Notes under the pieces: model-generated | Told to the model about the DNA's origin: nothing | What the model saw: only the letters and a program-made list of their open reading frames with translations | Database searches by the model: none | Shown here: piece after piece, positions 1 to 8,755 of the stretch | Layout: every line of letters starts with the position of its first letter | Position numbering within the stretch: position 1 is the first letter of the stretch | Made by a program: the position numbers and the translations under genes | Source: Eubacterium oxidoreducens | GTDB lineage: Bacteria; Bacillota; Clostridia; Lachnospirales; Lachnospiraceae | Length of the DNA: 64,000 nt | Assembly: GCF_900104415.1 (NCBI RefSeq) | Contig: NZ_FMXR01000004.1 | Span: 305,159 to 369,158 of the forward strand | Direction: 5' to 3'

Positions 1-1
1 C

Positions 2-247
2 GGGTACAGGCATTTGCTCTATTACTTCGTCTATCGATATTTTATGCAGGCAAGATATGATGATGATTTGGTAGGGAAGCTTCGCTTGGCGCTTTACAGT
101 ATCAGGATGATGGAAGCGCAAGATGCGTATATAGTATCCCAAAAAGGACGCCTTACGAAATGGGAGCGCATCTGTAATTACAAGCTCTATTCGCAGGAAA
201 TCGAATACTGTGAGGACAATGTTATAGCCATTGCAGATATGCTATAA
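2..247 (+). CDS. C-terminal part of a FliB-like (flagellin lysine N-methylase) protein
   Basis: The reading frame is open from the window edge, so only about the last 81 residues are present. The stretch LLYYFVYRYFMQARYDDD followed by a helical segment ending near YSQEIEYCEDN resembles the C-terminus of FliB-family lysine N-methylases of Clostridia, which typically end in a YF-RYFMKA-type helix and a YS-EIEHSE-N motif. The cysteine-rich N-terminal part that would confirm the family lies outside the window. The protein would methylate lysines on flagellin or other surface proteins. It ends 31 nt before the sugar kinase gene and may be cotranscribed with it. The assignment rests on recalled family pattern only. 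Confidence 0.55.
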   Translation, partial: GYRHLLYYFVYRYFMQARYDDDLVGKLRLALYSIRMMEAQDAYIVSQKGRLTKWERICNYKLYSQEIEYCEDNVIAIADML

Positions 248-278
248 TGTGCGTAATAAACGGTGAGGAGAAATTCAG

Positions 279-1226
279 ATGAAAAAATACGCATTTGGGG
301 TGGATATTGGAGGAACCACAGTGAAGATGGGATTGTTCTATACAGATGGCAAGATTCTGGAAAAATGGGAGATTCCATCCAAAAAAAATGATGCAAATCT
401 TACATTGCTCGATGATATTGCAGATGAAATCAGGCGTATGATGCAACATTATAGGATTTTGGCAGAGGATATTGCGGGGATTGGAATGGGTATTCCAGGA
501 CCGGTTGGCTGGGATGGAACAGTCTATAAATGCATTAATCTCGGCTGGGATGTAATCAATGTTGAAAGGGAAATGAAAAACCGCTGCGGCCTTGATGTGA
601 AGGTTGGTAACGATGCCAATGTTGCCGCTCTTGGTGAAATGTGGATGGGAGGCGCACAAGGATTTAGCAGTCTCGTCATGGTGACAGTGGGAACCGGTGT
701 TGGCGCGGGTGTCATCATAGATGGCCACATAGTATCGGGGGCAAATGGCGCGGCCGGAGAGATTGGGCATATTACGGTATGTGAGGATGAGACGCGTGAG
801 TGTGCGTGCGGAAAGTACGGGTGCTTAGAGCAGTATGCTTCAGCAAATGGGATTGTTAGTGTTTGCCAGGCGTATTTGCAGAAAAGTAAAGAGCCATCCG
901 TTCTTAGAGCATATAAGCAGCTTACGGCTAAGAATATATTGGATGCGGCTAAAGAGGGCGATGCGCTGGCTCTTAAGATGGTAGAGCAATTTGCAAGGAC
1001 ACTTGGCAAGGTGCTTGCAGAGGTGGCAACAGTAATTAACCCACAAGTATTTGTCATAGGAGGCGGCGTTGCAAAGGCCGGGGAGATTGTGACAAACATG
1101 CTAAAAAAGCAGTTTATGGAATATTCTTTTCATGCGGCGAGAGATACAAAGTTTGCATTGGCGAAACTTGGAAATGATGCCGGAATCTATGGCGGTGTGA
1201 AACTGGTATTGGATTTGATGAGTTAA
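279..1226 (+). CDS. ROK-family glucokinase
   Basis: A 315-residue cytoplasmic sugar kinase, probably phosphorylating glucose with ATP to glucose-6-phosphate at the entry of glycolysis. Visible features are the N-terminal phosphate-binding motif FGVDIGGTTVKMGLF, the catalytic aspartate in VGNDANVAALGE (Asp112), the TVGTGVGAGV glycine-rich loop, His164 in GEIGHITV and the ROK zinc motif CACGKYGCLE (Cys175, Cys177, Cys182). The length matches ROK glucokinases. GGTGAGGAGAAATTCAG supplies a ribosome binding site just before the ATG. Some ROK kinases of this form act on fructose, mannose or N-acetylated sugars, so glucose specificity is inference. Confidence 0.88.
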   Translation: MKKYAFGVDIGGTTVKMGLFYTDGKILEKWEIPSKKNDANLTLLDDIADEIRRMMQHYRILAEDIAGIGMGIPGPVGWDGTVYKCINLGWDVINVEREMKNRCGLDVKVGNDANVAALGEMWMGGAQGFSSLVMVTVGTGVGAGVIIDGHIVSGANGAAGEIGHITVCEDETRECACGKYGCLEQYASANGIVSVCQAYLQKSKEPSVLRAYKQLTAKNILDAAKEGDALALKMVEQFARTLGKVLAEVATVINPQVFVIGGGVAKAGEIVTNMLKKQFMEYSFHAARDTKFALAKLGNDAGIYGGVKLVLDLMS

Positions 1227-1227
1227 A

Positions 1228-1265
1228 AAAGGTGGAGACCATTTAAGGGGGCTCCACCTTTGACT
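1228..1265. terminator. Bidirectional intrinsic terminator between convergent genes
   Basis: The arms AAGGTGGAG and CTCCACCTT pair around a 13-nt loop. A-rich sequence lies on the left and T-rich sequence on the right, so the hairpin can end both the kinase transcript and the convergent gntP-family transcript. Confidence 0.75.
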
Positions 1266-1266
1266 T

Positions 1267-2607
1267 TTAACAAGGGAATATTGTAAGAATCAAAGCAACC
1301 ACAATTGCGGTTATGGTGGTATTTAAAACAGTTGTAATAAATACATATTTGTAGGAATCTTTGATTTCTACCTCGGCAATGCCGGTTGCAATGATATAAC
1401 CCGGATTGGTAGGTAAGGTATCTAAGGTCTGCGACGCAAATACAGAAACACGATGTATAGCATTTAAGCTGACACCCATGTTTGTAAAGGTTTCGGACAA
1501 ATAAGGCAGGGTTGCAGATAACCCGGCAGGGCCCGATCCGGAAGCACCGGTTAAAAGGGCGATTGCAAGCAAGACTTTGAAAAGAGCTGGTCCATGCATA
1601 GATAGTAAGGCATTGGTAAGAACCGGAAATGCCGGAGATGCAGCAACAACACCACCAATTGCACCAAGAAGACCAACTTGCAGTACCAGCATGGTTGTCT
1701 GACTTCCAACCGGTACCAATAATTCTTTCAGTCCCGCAAATTTTCCATAATACGGGAAAAAGAAGATCAAAGATAAAATGATGTTGAGCATCATAGATGG
1801 TAAAATATCCAGGCCAAGGCCGTTAAAGCAAATCAAGGTAACGGCAATTGGAATAACTGCCAAAATCCAATGCGGTGTTTTCACATCGGTTGGACGACCT
1901 TCAAGCTGCTTTGGCGGAGTATATACAATACCGGCGGCGATTTGTTTTTTGGAAATGATATTCATCATAACGATATTTAATGCAAGAACAACACCGCCAC
2001 CAATGAATCCCGGAATGGCAGCTGCCATAGGTGAAGTTCCAAGCATCTGTACAGCGATTACGTTCTGATCCGATGTGGTTCCAGGCATGGAACAAGCTGC
2101 GGTCGCAAGAGCACCGAGGACAACACCAGGTCCCATAGCTCTTGGAATCAGGGATTTCTCGAATAAGTCCATGGCAATTGGGAACAAAATGAACATTAAT
2201 ACAACCGGATTCATACCACTATATGCAAGTGTAGTTCCGATTACATAAATGGTAATAATCGCGAGAATCGGTCGCATAATTACCGGCTCACCATCCGATG
2301 ACTTTTTACGGGCACGAATGGTAAAGAGACTATACAGTGCATTGGCGATGGAAAGTGCTGCTCCACTCTTGTTATAAAGAGCGGCAATTACACAGCCGCA
2401 CATAACAGGGCCAAGCATTGCTGTTACATAATTACATGTACTTGGAAGCATGGTATCTGTAAAGGTTTCAAGCAGATTCATGCCATTAAATAATGCGATT
2501 AAAAGTCCGCATAGTGGTGCAAGAATAATTGTGGATATTCCTTTGTATGCACCATAGATTAGGATTGCTACACCGACAATAATGCCGATAATACCTAAAG
2601 CTGTCAT
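1267..2607 (-). CDS. GntP-family proton/carboxylate (gluconate-type) permease
   Basis: A 446-residue integral membrane protein made of about 12 hydrophobic segments. It starts MTALGIIGIIVGVAILIYGA and carries the conserved small-residue loop GTSPMAAAIPGFIGGGVV and a glycine-rich LLTGASGSGPAGLSA segment typical of the GntP/CitMHS-like superfamily. It should import a sugar acid or other small carboxylate with protons. The start is set by AAGGAGGAG 7 nt upstream of the ATG. It converges on the kinase gene, and its promoter region contains phased 11-nt repeats next to a two-component system, which suggests it is that system's target. The substrate cannot be told from sequence. Confidence 0.85.
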   Translation of the reverse strand: MTALGIIGIIVGVAILIYGAYKGISTIILAPLCGLLIALFNGMNLLETFTDTMLPSTCNYVTAMLGPVMCGCVIAALYNKSGAALSIANALYSLFTIRARKKSSDGEPVIMRPILAIITIYVIGTTLAYSGMNPVVLMFILFPIAMDLFEKSLIPRAMGPGVVLGALATAACSMPGTTSDQNVIAVQMLGTSPMAAAIPGFIGGGVVLALNIVMMNIISKKQIAAGIVYTPPKQLEGRPTDVKTPHWILAVIPIAVTLICFNGLGLDILPSMMLNIILSLIFFFPYYGKFAGLKELLVPVGSQTTMLVLQVGLLGAIGGVVAASPAFPVLTNALLSMHGPALFKVLLAIALLTGASGSGPAGLSATLPYLSETFTNMGVSLNAIHRVSVFASQTLDTLPTNPGYIIATGIAEVEIKDSYKYVFITTVLNTTITAIVVALILTIFPC

Positions 2608-2653
2608 AGTTTTTCTCCTCCTTAAAGAAATTGTATGAATTCCCTACGAGAAA

Positions 2654-2713
2654 ACTATAAAGCATAGGAATGAAACACGAGTGGAAAGAATGTGGAAAGA
2701 ATGTGGAATGTGA
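2654..2713 (-). promoter_or_regulatory. gntP-family promoter with phased 11-nt direct repeats
   Basis: On the minus strand a -10 element TATAGT (2654-2659) has no recognisable -35. Immediately upstream lie two exact tandem copies of ATTCTTTCCAC and part of a third, spaced 11 nt, about one helical turn. OmpR-type regulators often bind such phased direct repeats, and the regulator gene is in the adjacent operon. Regulation is inferred. Confidence 0.5.
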
Positions 2714-2715
2714 AA

Positions 2716-3927
2716 TTATGGGATGGTAGTAGGAGTAGCACCGTCAAAAATGAAGTAATGGTAATCCGCAATTTTTTCCCCTTGAGACCAATAAAAGTCC
2801 CCCTGAATTCCGTGAATGACATCGGAATTATAAAACCATTCCTTTACCGCTTTTCGTGTAGAAGCATCCGCTAAAGTGCCATCAATTTGCAGGTCGCGAT
2901 AGCAGGTTGCAATTGCTAAAACAGAGTCATAGACATCGCTGATGACATTACGAAGAGGCAATTCGCCGTTATGTTCTTGTTGATAGGTGGCTACAAGCTT
3001 TTGCCAGTTCTCGCCGCTATAGGAGTAATCGTATTTGCTCCAAATATAAGTGCCATCCAAAGACGTACCGGCATCTTCTAGCAATGCTGCGGAAAAAGAA
3101 GAAAATGATGCACAAATGGTGCCGCCATCCGTAACGCCGCGAAGGCGAAGTTCTTTTAATATATTGCTATAATCGTAATCGCTAAGTAACGAGATATAGC
3201 CGTCAACCCCTGCATTTAATGCACGAATAGCCGTTTTTTGGTACAGGCGATTTGTTCGTTCTCCGGAAATGTCAATGACATCTACAGCTGAGACGTCAAG
3301 CTCCGGAAGGAGTTTTTGGAGTTTTGTGACGGTTTCTGATTTTGAATCATCTCCTTTGTTTGAAAAGATGACAACGCGTTTTATGTCGGGATGATCCTCA
3401 ATCCAATTTGTGACAGAAGCAAGCTCGCCGTTTTCGGAATCACTCATAAAGGAGATTCCGTAAGAACTTGTGAGACTGCGAATCTCTGAGTAGGAATAGG
3501 AGGCTATGGAGGTGGTTTTTACGGTGCCAAGATAGTCTGCGATAATCGCGCTTTCCGGGGCATCAACCGGACCTAGGACAACCGGTGTTACAGAGGACGC
3601 GCCTTGAAAATAGCGAAGAACCAAGGTTGGATCGGATTCGGTATCTTTGATAATCAGTCGAATTTGGTTGCCGTTTATGCCGCCTTGTTCATTCAGTTTA
3701 TCGACCGCATACTGTGCAGCCCAGGCAGCGTCATTTCCAACATAGGAATAATAACCGCTTTGTGGGCATAAAAATACAATGGGAACATAGCCATTTGCAT
3801 CTTCAAGGATTTCATTTGCAAAGTTTGTAGAAAGTCGACTTGAATGAAGCGCCGCGATTCCTAAAAGGAATAAAAGACAAACGATGATCATGCTTTGTGT
3901 CAATCGTTTTTTTCTAGAGTAAACCAA
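2716..3927 (-). CDS. Membrane-anchored type 1 periplasmic-binding (LivJ-like) sensor protein
   Basis: A 403-residue protein with a basic N-terminus (YSRKKR), one hydrophobic segment (about residues 13-28) and an extracytoplasmic type 1 binding fold. WAAQYAVDKLNEQGGING and IRLIIKDTESDPTLVL are typical of the Peripla_BP_6/amino-acid-binding family. No ABC permease or ATPase is adjacent. The gene instead overlaps the upstream histidine kinase by 28 nt, so it probably captures a ligand for that kinase rather than for transport. The chosen start is TTG at 3927, preceded by GGGGAGGGAAG and keeping the positive charges before the membrane helix. ATG at 3891 is the alternative but has no good ribosome binding site. 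Confidence 0.75.
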   Translation of the reverse strand: MVYSRKKRLTQSMIIVCLLFLLGIAALHSSRLSTNFANEILEDANGYVPIVFLCPQSGYYSYVGNDAAWAAQYAVDKLNEQGGINGNQIRLIIKDTESDPTLVLRYFQGASSVTPVVLGPVDAPESAIIADYLGTVKTTSIASYSYSEIRSLTSSYGISFMSDSENGELASVTNWIEDHPDIKRVVIFSNKGDDSKSETVTKLQKLLPELDVSAVDVIDISGERTNRLYQKTAIRALNAGVDGYISLLSDYDYSNILKELRLRGVTDGGTICASFSSFSAALLEDAGTSLDGTYIWSKYDYSYSGENWQKLVATYQQEHNGELPLRNVISDVYDSVLAIATCYRDLQIDGTLADASTRKAVKEWFYNSDVIHGIQGDFYWSQGEKIADYHYFIFDGATPTTIP

Positions 3928-5333
3928 AATGTACTTCCCTCCCCTAATGTACTCACAGCGCCATACTCGCAGTGGTGAGCCTCAAAGATTTCTTTTACAA
4001 TATTAAGACCAATGCCGTTTCCGCGTATTTCATTTCCATGATTCGGGGAACGATAAAAACGGTTCCAAATCTGCGTAAGGTCTTCTTGTGAGATTCCAAT
4101 ACCGTGATCGATGACGCTAAGACGTGTTTGTCCGGTAACCGTGGAGTCAATTCTTACCACTACATCCTTACTGTCTGCAGAATATTTTAAGGCATTTGAA
4201 ACCAGATTGTAGACAGCGCGATGCAATAATGTCAGATCGGCGCGGACGCTATAATCCCGGTCGGCTTCTAGGTGCAAGGTGGCATGTTCGGCAAAACTCA
4301 TGATTTTAATCCGGTCAAAAACCATACGCACCATGTTATTTAAGGAAAATACAGACAGATGAAGCGAGAAACTATGGGATTGTAGCCGAGATAGTTCTAG
4401 TAGTTCGTTAATCAGTTCGGTCATGTTATCTGTTTCTGAAATGATCCGGGCCAGATGTTCTGCACGCTTTTGGGGGATATCTGCGGAAAATGCATCCAGC
4501 ATTTCAGCGTAGGCTTTAATCACCGTTAATGGTGTTTTCATATCGTGACTGATATTGGCAACAAAGTCACGGCGCATCTGTTCCGTTGCATTAAATTCAG
4601 CGCTGACTTTATTGAGTGTCTGCGCCAGGGATACCGCCTCATAAGGGCCGGAATCTTCAGAGAAATGTGCAGAGTAATCGCCTTTTTCCATCGTGGCTGC
4701 AGTCTGAATGATATGCCGAAATGGACGGGTAAAGTAACTGGCAAGGATAAGGCCAATCAGAAAAGCAAGCGCAATGGTGAGTCCGAAAACGATTCCGACG
4801 CGGTGGATTAAGATACGATTTAGACTTTCCATTTCCAGCATAGACTGGCTGACAACCAGTACTTGCCGGTAGCCATTTTCGACCGATAAGACAATCGCTT
4901 GGGCGCTCCGGTTGCTTTGGTAGGAAGGGTCTTCAATGGTATAAAAGCAGTAACCATGACTGTCATCCATGCGGGTGAACAGGTCTTTGATCTCGATAGA
5001 CACCTGTGGCTGGGAGATCTTGCCGTTACGGTTATAGCTTAGAACCGGCAGTCCGGTTTCTTCCGAAATAATTTGGATTAAATAGCCGTTGTTACGGGCC
5101 AGGATGGCAATGGTTTCTTCAAAGTCATCATTGCCATATTCGGATACAATATCCCAGGCAGCATCTTGCATAGCATTGTTACTTTGCTGAACAAAATGTA
5201 CCTGAATATAAGTAAAGAGCATCAAAAAGAAAATAATGGTAATTAATACCCCGAACAAAATAAAGCCAATCCAAAGGCTCATACGCATTTTTAATCGGTG
5301 TTTGTGAAGTTTAAAAGAATTGTTATTGAACAT
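3900..5333 (-). CDS. Sensor histidine kinase (HAMP, HisKA, HATPase_c)
   Basis: A 477-residue membrane kinase with transmembrane helices at about residues 19-42 and 179-200 and an extracytoplasmic sensor domain between them. A HAMP linker follows (about 200-253), then the dimerisation box FVANISHDMKTPL with the phospho-accepting His263. The ATPase domain has the N box (LVSNALKYSAD), G1 (DHGIGI) and G2 (GNGIGLNIVKEIF). It should phosphorylate the response regulator encoded 12 nt upstream and receive a ligand signal through its own sensor domain and the binding protein encoded downstream. Order regulator, kinase, binding protein suggests one operon. Confidence 0.93.
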   Translation of the reverse strand: MFNNNSFKLHKHRLKMRMSLWIGFILFGVLITIIFFLMLFTYIQVHFVQQSNNAMQDAAWDIVSEYGNDDFEETIAILARNNGYLIQIISEETGLPVLSYNRNGKISQPQVSIEIKDLFTRMDDSHGYCFYTIEDPSYQSNRSAQAIVLSVENGYRQVLVVSQSMLEMESLNRILIHRVGIVFGLTIALAFLIGLILASYFTRPFRHIIQTAATMEKGDYSAHFSEDSGPYEAVSLAQTLNKVSAEFNATEQMRRDFVANISHDMKTPLTVIKAYAEMLDAFSADIPQKRAEHLARIISETDNMTELINELLELSRLQSHSFSLHLSVFSLNNMVRMVFDRIKIMSFAEHATLHLEADRDYSVRADLTLLHRAVYNLVSNALKYSADSKDVVVRIDSTVTGQTRLSVIDHGIGISQEDLTQIWNRFYRSPNHGNEIRGNGIGLNIVKEIFEAHHCEYGAVSTLGEGSTFWFTLEKND

Positions 5334-5345
5334 GCTGATACCCGC

Positions 5346-6020
5346 CTAAACGAATTTATATCCAACGCCCCGGATGGTTATGATATGCGAACGGTAATCA
5401 CCAAGCGCACGGCGTAGCATTTTAACCTGCGAATCTACCGTTCGATCATCGCCGCCGTAGTCATAGCCCCAGACTTTGTTAAGAAGCTCATCGCGTGAGA
5501 ATACGATATTTTTATTTTGCAGGAAAAAAAGTAACAAATCATATTCCTTCGGACGTAAAAACAGCGGCTCGCCATTAAGACAGACTTCTCTTGACGCAAG
5601 GTGCATGGTTAGCCCATCTTCTTCGATGCAACCTAAGGAATCGCAAGATAATTCGCAAGGTGCGTTCCGGCGAATGATGACGGCAACGCGGGCCATGAGC
5701 TCCTTTAAGGAAAATGGTTTTGTGACATAGTCATCCACACCCAGTTCAAATCCGTATAATTTGTCATATTCTTCCCCTTTTGCTGAAAGCATAAGGACGG
5801 GAATATCTTTCATTTTTTTTATTTCTTTGTAAGTGAGATAACCATCAATCGTCGGCATCATAATATCCATGATAATCACATCGAAATCTTGATTTTTGCA
5901 GATGTTAATGGCGTCCATTCCATTGGCTGCTTCTTGTACTTCGTAGCCGGAGAACTCAGCAAATTCTCGAATGGATTCTCGAATATATTTTTCATCATCG
6001 ACAACTAAAATCTTATGCAT
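5346..6020 (-). CDS. OmpR/PhoB-family response regulator
   Basis: A 224-residue two-domain regulator. The receiver shows the acidic pair Asp8-Asp9, the phospho-accepting Asp52 in VIIMDIMMP, and Lys101 in DDYVTKPFSL. The C-terminal winged helix ends with the typical RPKEYDLLLFF, VWGYDY, DDRTVDSQVKMLRRAL and IRGVGYKF motifs. AAGGGG lies 5 nt before the ATG, and a TATTAT -10 (6036-6041, minus strand) is visible without a good -35. It is the first gene of the three-gene sensory operon. Its target is probably its own operon and the gntP-type permease just beyond it, by inference. Confidence 0.93.
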   Translation of the reverse strand: MHKILVVDDEKYIRESIREFAEFSGYEVQEAANGMDAINICKNQDFDVIIMDIMMPTIDGYLTYKEIKKMKDIPVLMLSAKGEEYDKLYGFELGVDDYVTKPFSLKELMARVAVIIRRNAPCELSCDSLGCIEEDGLTMHLASREVCLNGEPLFLRPKEYDLLLFFLQNKNIVFSRDELLNKVWGYDYGGDDRTVDSQVKMLRRALGDYRSHIITIRGVGYKFV

Positions 6021-6116
6021 AAAAACCCCTTATGTATAATACACAATACACTTATTATTTAGAATGATACAGCATTCGTGCGTGTCAGGCAAGATGGGCT
6101 ACGAGTGACGATAGCG

Positions 6117-6145
6117 TTGAGTTATGCCTAACTCTTTGGTAAAAT
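6117..6145 (+). promoter_or_regulatory. Promoter of the glycosylase operon, with a palindrome in the spacer
   Basis: TTGAGT (6117-6122), a 17-nt spacer and TAAAAT (6140-6145). An exact inverted repeat, GAGTTA-TGCC-TAACTC (6119-6134), sits across the -35 and spacer and could be an operator. Confidence 0.6.
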
Positions 6146-6172
6146 AGAAAAAAGTCCGTAAGGAGGGTCGCT

Positions 6173-6688
6173 ATGAACAGCAAACAGATGGTTTCACATG
6201 GATTTGGTCCTGTCTTTGATGAAGATTCGAAGGTGTTGATATTGGGGAGTTTCCCATCTGTGAAATCCCGGGAACAAAGCTTTTACTATGGTCATCCGCA
6301 GAACCGATTTTGGAAAGTGATGGCAGCTGTCTTGAAGGCGCCTCTTCCGGTAAGCATAGAAGAGAAAAAGGCGTTTTTGATTGTGAATCATATTGCAGTT
6401 TATGATGTGATAGAAAGTTGTTCAATCATAGGATCCAGTGATAGTTCGATTCGGGATGTGACCGTGACGGATTTATCCGGCATTCTAAAGCATAGTAAAG
6501 TGGGAAGTCATATTTATGCGAATGGAGCAAAGGCATATGACTTATATCGAAAATACACATTGCCGGTAACCGGCATAGAGGCAGTGAAACTGCCGTCAAC
6601 AAGCCCTGCAAACGCAGCCTGGTCTTTGGAGAGGCTGATTGGCACATGGGAAAAGGAGCTAAGGATAGCAATTAAGAAAGATAGGTAG
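6173..6688 (+). CDS. Hypoxanthine/uracil-DNA glycosylase (UDG family 6-like)
   Basis: A 171-residue protein of the uracil-DNA glycosylase superfamily. GFGPVFDEDSKVLILGSFPS, then SFYYGHPQNRFWKVM, and the C-terminal LPSTSPANA match the DNA-deoxyinosine glycosylase branch, which removes hypoxanthine (deaminated adenine) from DNA. The Asn of HPQNRFW is the usual catalytic position in that motif; this is from recalled family knowledge. GGAGGG lies 7 nt before the ATG. It is the first gene of a same-strand run that continues with a methyltransferase 10 nt downstream. Confidence 0.8.
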   Translation: MNSKQMVSHGFGPVFDEDSKVLILGSFPSVKSREQSFYYGHPQNRFWKVMAAVLKAPLPVSIEEKKAFLIVNHIAVYDVIESCSIIGSSDSSIRDVTVTDLSGILKHSKVGSHIYANGAKAYDLYRKYTLPVTGIEAVKLPSTSPANAAWSLERLIGTWEKELRIAIKKDR

Positions 6689-6698
6689 GAGGGTCAAC

Positions 6699-7325
6699 AT
6701 GGAAGAAAATAATCAGCTTATTACACCGGAAAATGGCAACCCCGGAAAGCCGGAAGGAGAGAACGGTCAAAAGATGCTAAAACGCATGAATGAATCGCAT
6801 GCACCGCTTCGAGATTGGGGATTTGAACCGATTGTCTGGAAGGACAAGATGCATATACTAGATGAAGGCTGCGGCGGAGGTGCAACGATTGCCGATATGC
6901 TGCACTATTCGGATGAAAGTATTGTAGAAGGTATCGATTATATGGAGACAAGCGTAAAAGAAAGTGAATTTTTTAATCAACAATACATTGGTACGCGTTG
7001 TAAGATCTGCCAGGGAGATGTGGCAAATCTTCCATATGAGGGAGAAACTTTTGATCTTGTTACAGCCGTGGAGACGATTTATTTCTGGCCGGATATAGAA
7101 AGGGCATTTGCCGAAACTTATCGTGTTATGAAGACGGGAGCAACCTTTGCAGTATTTTGTGAGGCCTCAGATCCGGAGAATCATGGATGGAGCAGACCGG
7201 CGGATGTACATTTTCGCGTCTACCGTCCGGAGGAATTAAAGACATATATGGAGAATGCAGGAATGCGTAAAGTAACAGTAAGACGTGGACCAAAGCAGTA
7301 TATTGCAGTATATGGGGTGAAGTAA
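6699..7325 (+). CDS. Class I SAM-dependent methyltransferase (Methyltransf_11 type)
   Basis: A 208-residue cytoplasmic protein with SAM motif I HILDEGCGGGATIADML, an acidic strand II end (EGIDYMETSV), motif GDVANLPYEGETFDLVTAVETIYFW and a post-IV helix AFAETYRVMKTGATFAVF. These are the features of small-molecule methyltransferases of the UbiE/Methyltransf_11 class. GGAGGG is 6 nt from the ATG and the stop abuts the next gene, so it is cotranscribed. The acceptor substrate is unknown. Confidence 0.82.
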   Translation: MEENNQLITPENGNPGKPEGENGQKMLKRMNESHAPLRDWGFEPIVWKDKMHILDEGCGGGATIADMLHYSDESIVEGIDYMETSVKESEFFNQQYIGTRCKICQGDVANLPYEGETFDLVTAVETIYFWPDIERAFAETYRVMKTGATFAVFCEASDPENHGWSRPADVHFRVYRPEELKTYMENAGMRKVTVRRGPKQYIAVYGVK

Positions 7326-7326
7326 G

Positions 7327-8241
7327 ATGAGAGACCTTGAAACTGCAATTTATAACCTGATTGACTGTGACGCATTAGAAATATATGCAAGCGGAACAAA
7401 GTTACTGATTCCATATATGATGAATGATGCAGTGGAGTGTTATTTTTCCTTTGAGGATGTGATGACGCAGGGGGAATGGGATAATGATAATAATGAAGTA
7501 AACAGCATTTCTCTTGTGGAAGGGAAGAAAAGAAAAGGGATTATCTTCCGCTGTCCCGGCAACGTTTACACCATCTGGTATGGCGCATGCACCGAGCATA
7601 AGCACTTATATCAATATCATCGGATTGGGCATTTTTGGGTAGAAGGTTACGAAAGATGGAGACGCCTGGTTTATTTAATAGGAACGCTTCATGATAAGTA
7701 CAACTTTATGGGGGAAGAGGCGTGTAACGAGCAGGAAATGGCTCTGATTCCATTGATGGGATATGCGCCGTTTCGTTTCTTTAGTCCGATTCGGGAAAGT
7801 CTTTCCGAGTTTTATGACAATACGATGGAAGGCATTGAACAAATGCATAAAATTGCTTTGCACATAGGCGCGGATGATTATATAAAGCAGCTGAAAGCCT
7901 ATGAGGGACAATTCAGACAAGAAAAATTAAGTCCAAGATTAATAAAAAGGCATGCCATGAATCTCGTAAAAAGAAGGGATATCTTAACGTACCTTGAGAA
8001 AGCTATAGTGTTAGCGTCCTCCCCTTATGAGCAGCGCGTTTATGAGAAACAAGAGCAAGAACAGATGGAGCAGATGCGCCAGGACTGCCTGTATCGTTAT
8101 AGGACACTAGGATACCGGGGGGATTATCCGCTACTGGAAAAAGATGGTCGCAAGATTATGTTTTATGAAGAGCATCCCTACGTGATGCAGGAACTTGAAT
8201 ATGAGGACTTTACATTTCAGATTCATGCGATTGAGTTATAG
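7327..8241 (+). CDS. Conserved hypothetical protein, no transmembrane segment
   Basis: A 304-residue soluble protein. Its N-terminal part is aromatic-rich and beta-like (YFSFEDVMTQGEW, IIFRCPGNVYTIWYGAC) and its C-terminal half is helical and charged, with EKQEQEQMEQMRQD as a short coiled-coil candidate. I suspect a DUF3878-type family because of the size and clostridial setting, but I cannot verify that. The start is the ATG one nucleotide after the methyltransferase stop, so translation is probably coupled. No catalytic motif was recognised. Confidence 0.6.
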   Translation: MRDLETAIYNLIDCDALEIYASGTKLLIPYMMNDAVECYFSFEDVMTQGEWDNDNNEVNSISLVEGKKRKGIIFRCPGNVYTIWYGACTEHKHLYQYHRIGHFWVEGYERWRRLVYLIGTLHDKYNFMGEEACNEQEMALIPLMGYAPFRFFSPIRESLSEFYDNTMEGIEQMHKIALHIGADDYIKQLKAYEGQFRQEKLSPRLIKRHAMNLVKRRDILTYLEKAIVLASSPYEQRVYEKQEQEQMEQMRQDCLYRYRTLGYRGDYPLLEKDGRKIMFYEEHPYVMQELEYEDFTFQIHAIEL

Positions 8242-8254
8242 AAAGGCATAAAAT

Positions 8255-8755
8255 ATGCGTAATACGACATTAGTATATATTGAACAAGAGGATTGTTATC
8301 TGATGTTATATCGGAACAAAAAGGAGCATGATCAAAGTCATGGCAAGTGGCTTGGCGTTGGGGGAAAGTTTGAGGAAAATGAGAGCCCGGTAGAATGTAT
8401 GATGCGTGAAGTTCTAGAAGAGACGGGACTTACAGTAAAGAAATATCGGTTTCGCGGATTGGTCACTTTTGTTTCCGATCTTTATGAGACGGAATATATG
8501 CACCTGTTTACGGTCAGTGAATACTCCGGCCAGTTAAAAGAATGTAATGAGGGCGAACTTAGGTGGATTCCGAAATCACAAATCATGGATCTCAATCTGT
8601 GGGATGGAGACCGGGAATTTTTTAAGCTTTTATTTGCAAATGAAGACTTTTTTACCTTAAAATTGACTTATCAAGCGGACAAGCTCATTGCAGTTAAGCA
8701 CGAAAATTGCGAATCGATATTGGAGGGAGTAAATGGGACACGAGATAGTATTTGA
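8255..8755 (+). CDS. Nudix hydrolase, MutT/8-oxo-dGTP diphosphatase-like
   Basis: A 166-residue protein with a full Nudix box: GGKFEENESPVECMMREVLEETG continues into LTV, giving the expected G-x5-E-x7-RE-x2-EE-x-G pattern that binds Mg2+ and cleaves a nucleoside diphosphate-X bond. GKWLGVGGKFEENESP is close to clostridial MutT-like enzymes that sanitise 8-oxo-dGTP. GAAAGG stands 8 nt before the ATG. The 3' end overlaps the MgtC gene by 23 nt. Exact substrate is inferred. Confidence 0.85.
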   Translation: MRNTTLVYIEQEDCYLMLYRNKKEHDQSHGKWLGVGGKFEENESPVECMMREVLEETGLTVKKYRFRGLVTFVSDLYETEYMHLFTVSEYSGQLKECNEGELRWIPKSQIMDLNLWDGDREFFKLLFANEDFFTLKLTYQADKLIAVKHENCESILEGVNGTRDSI

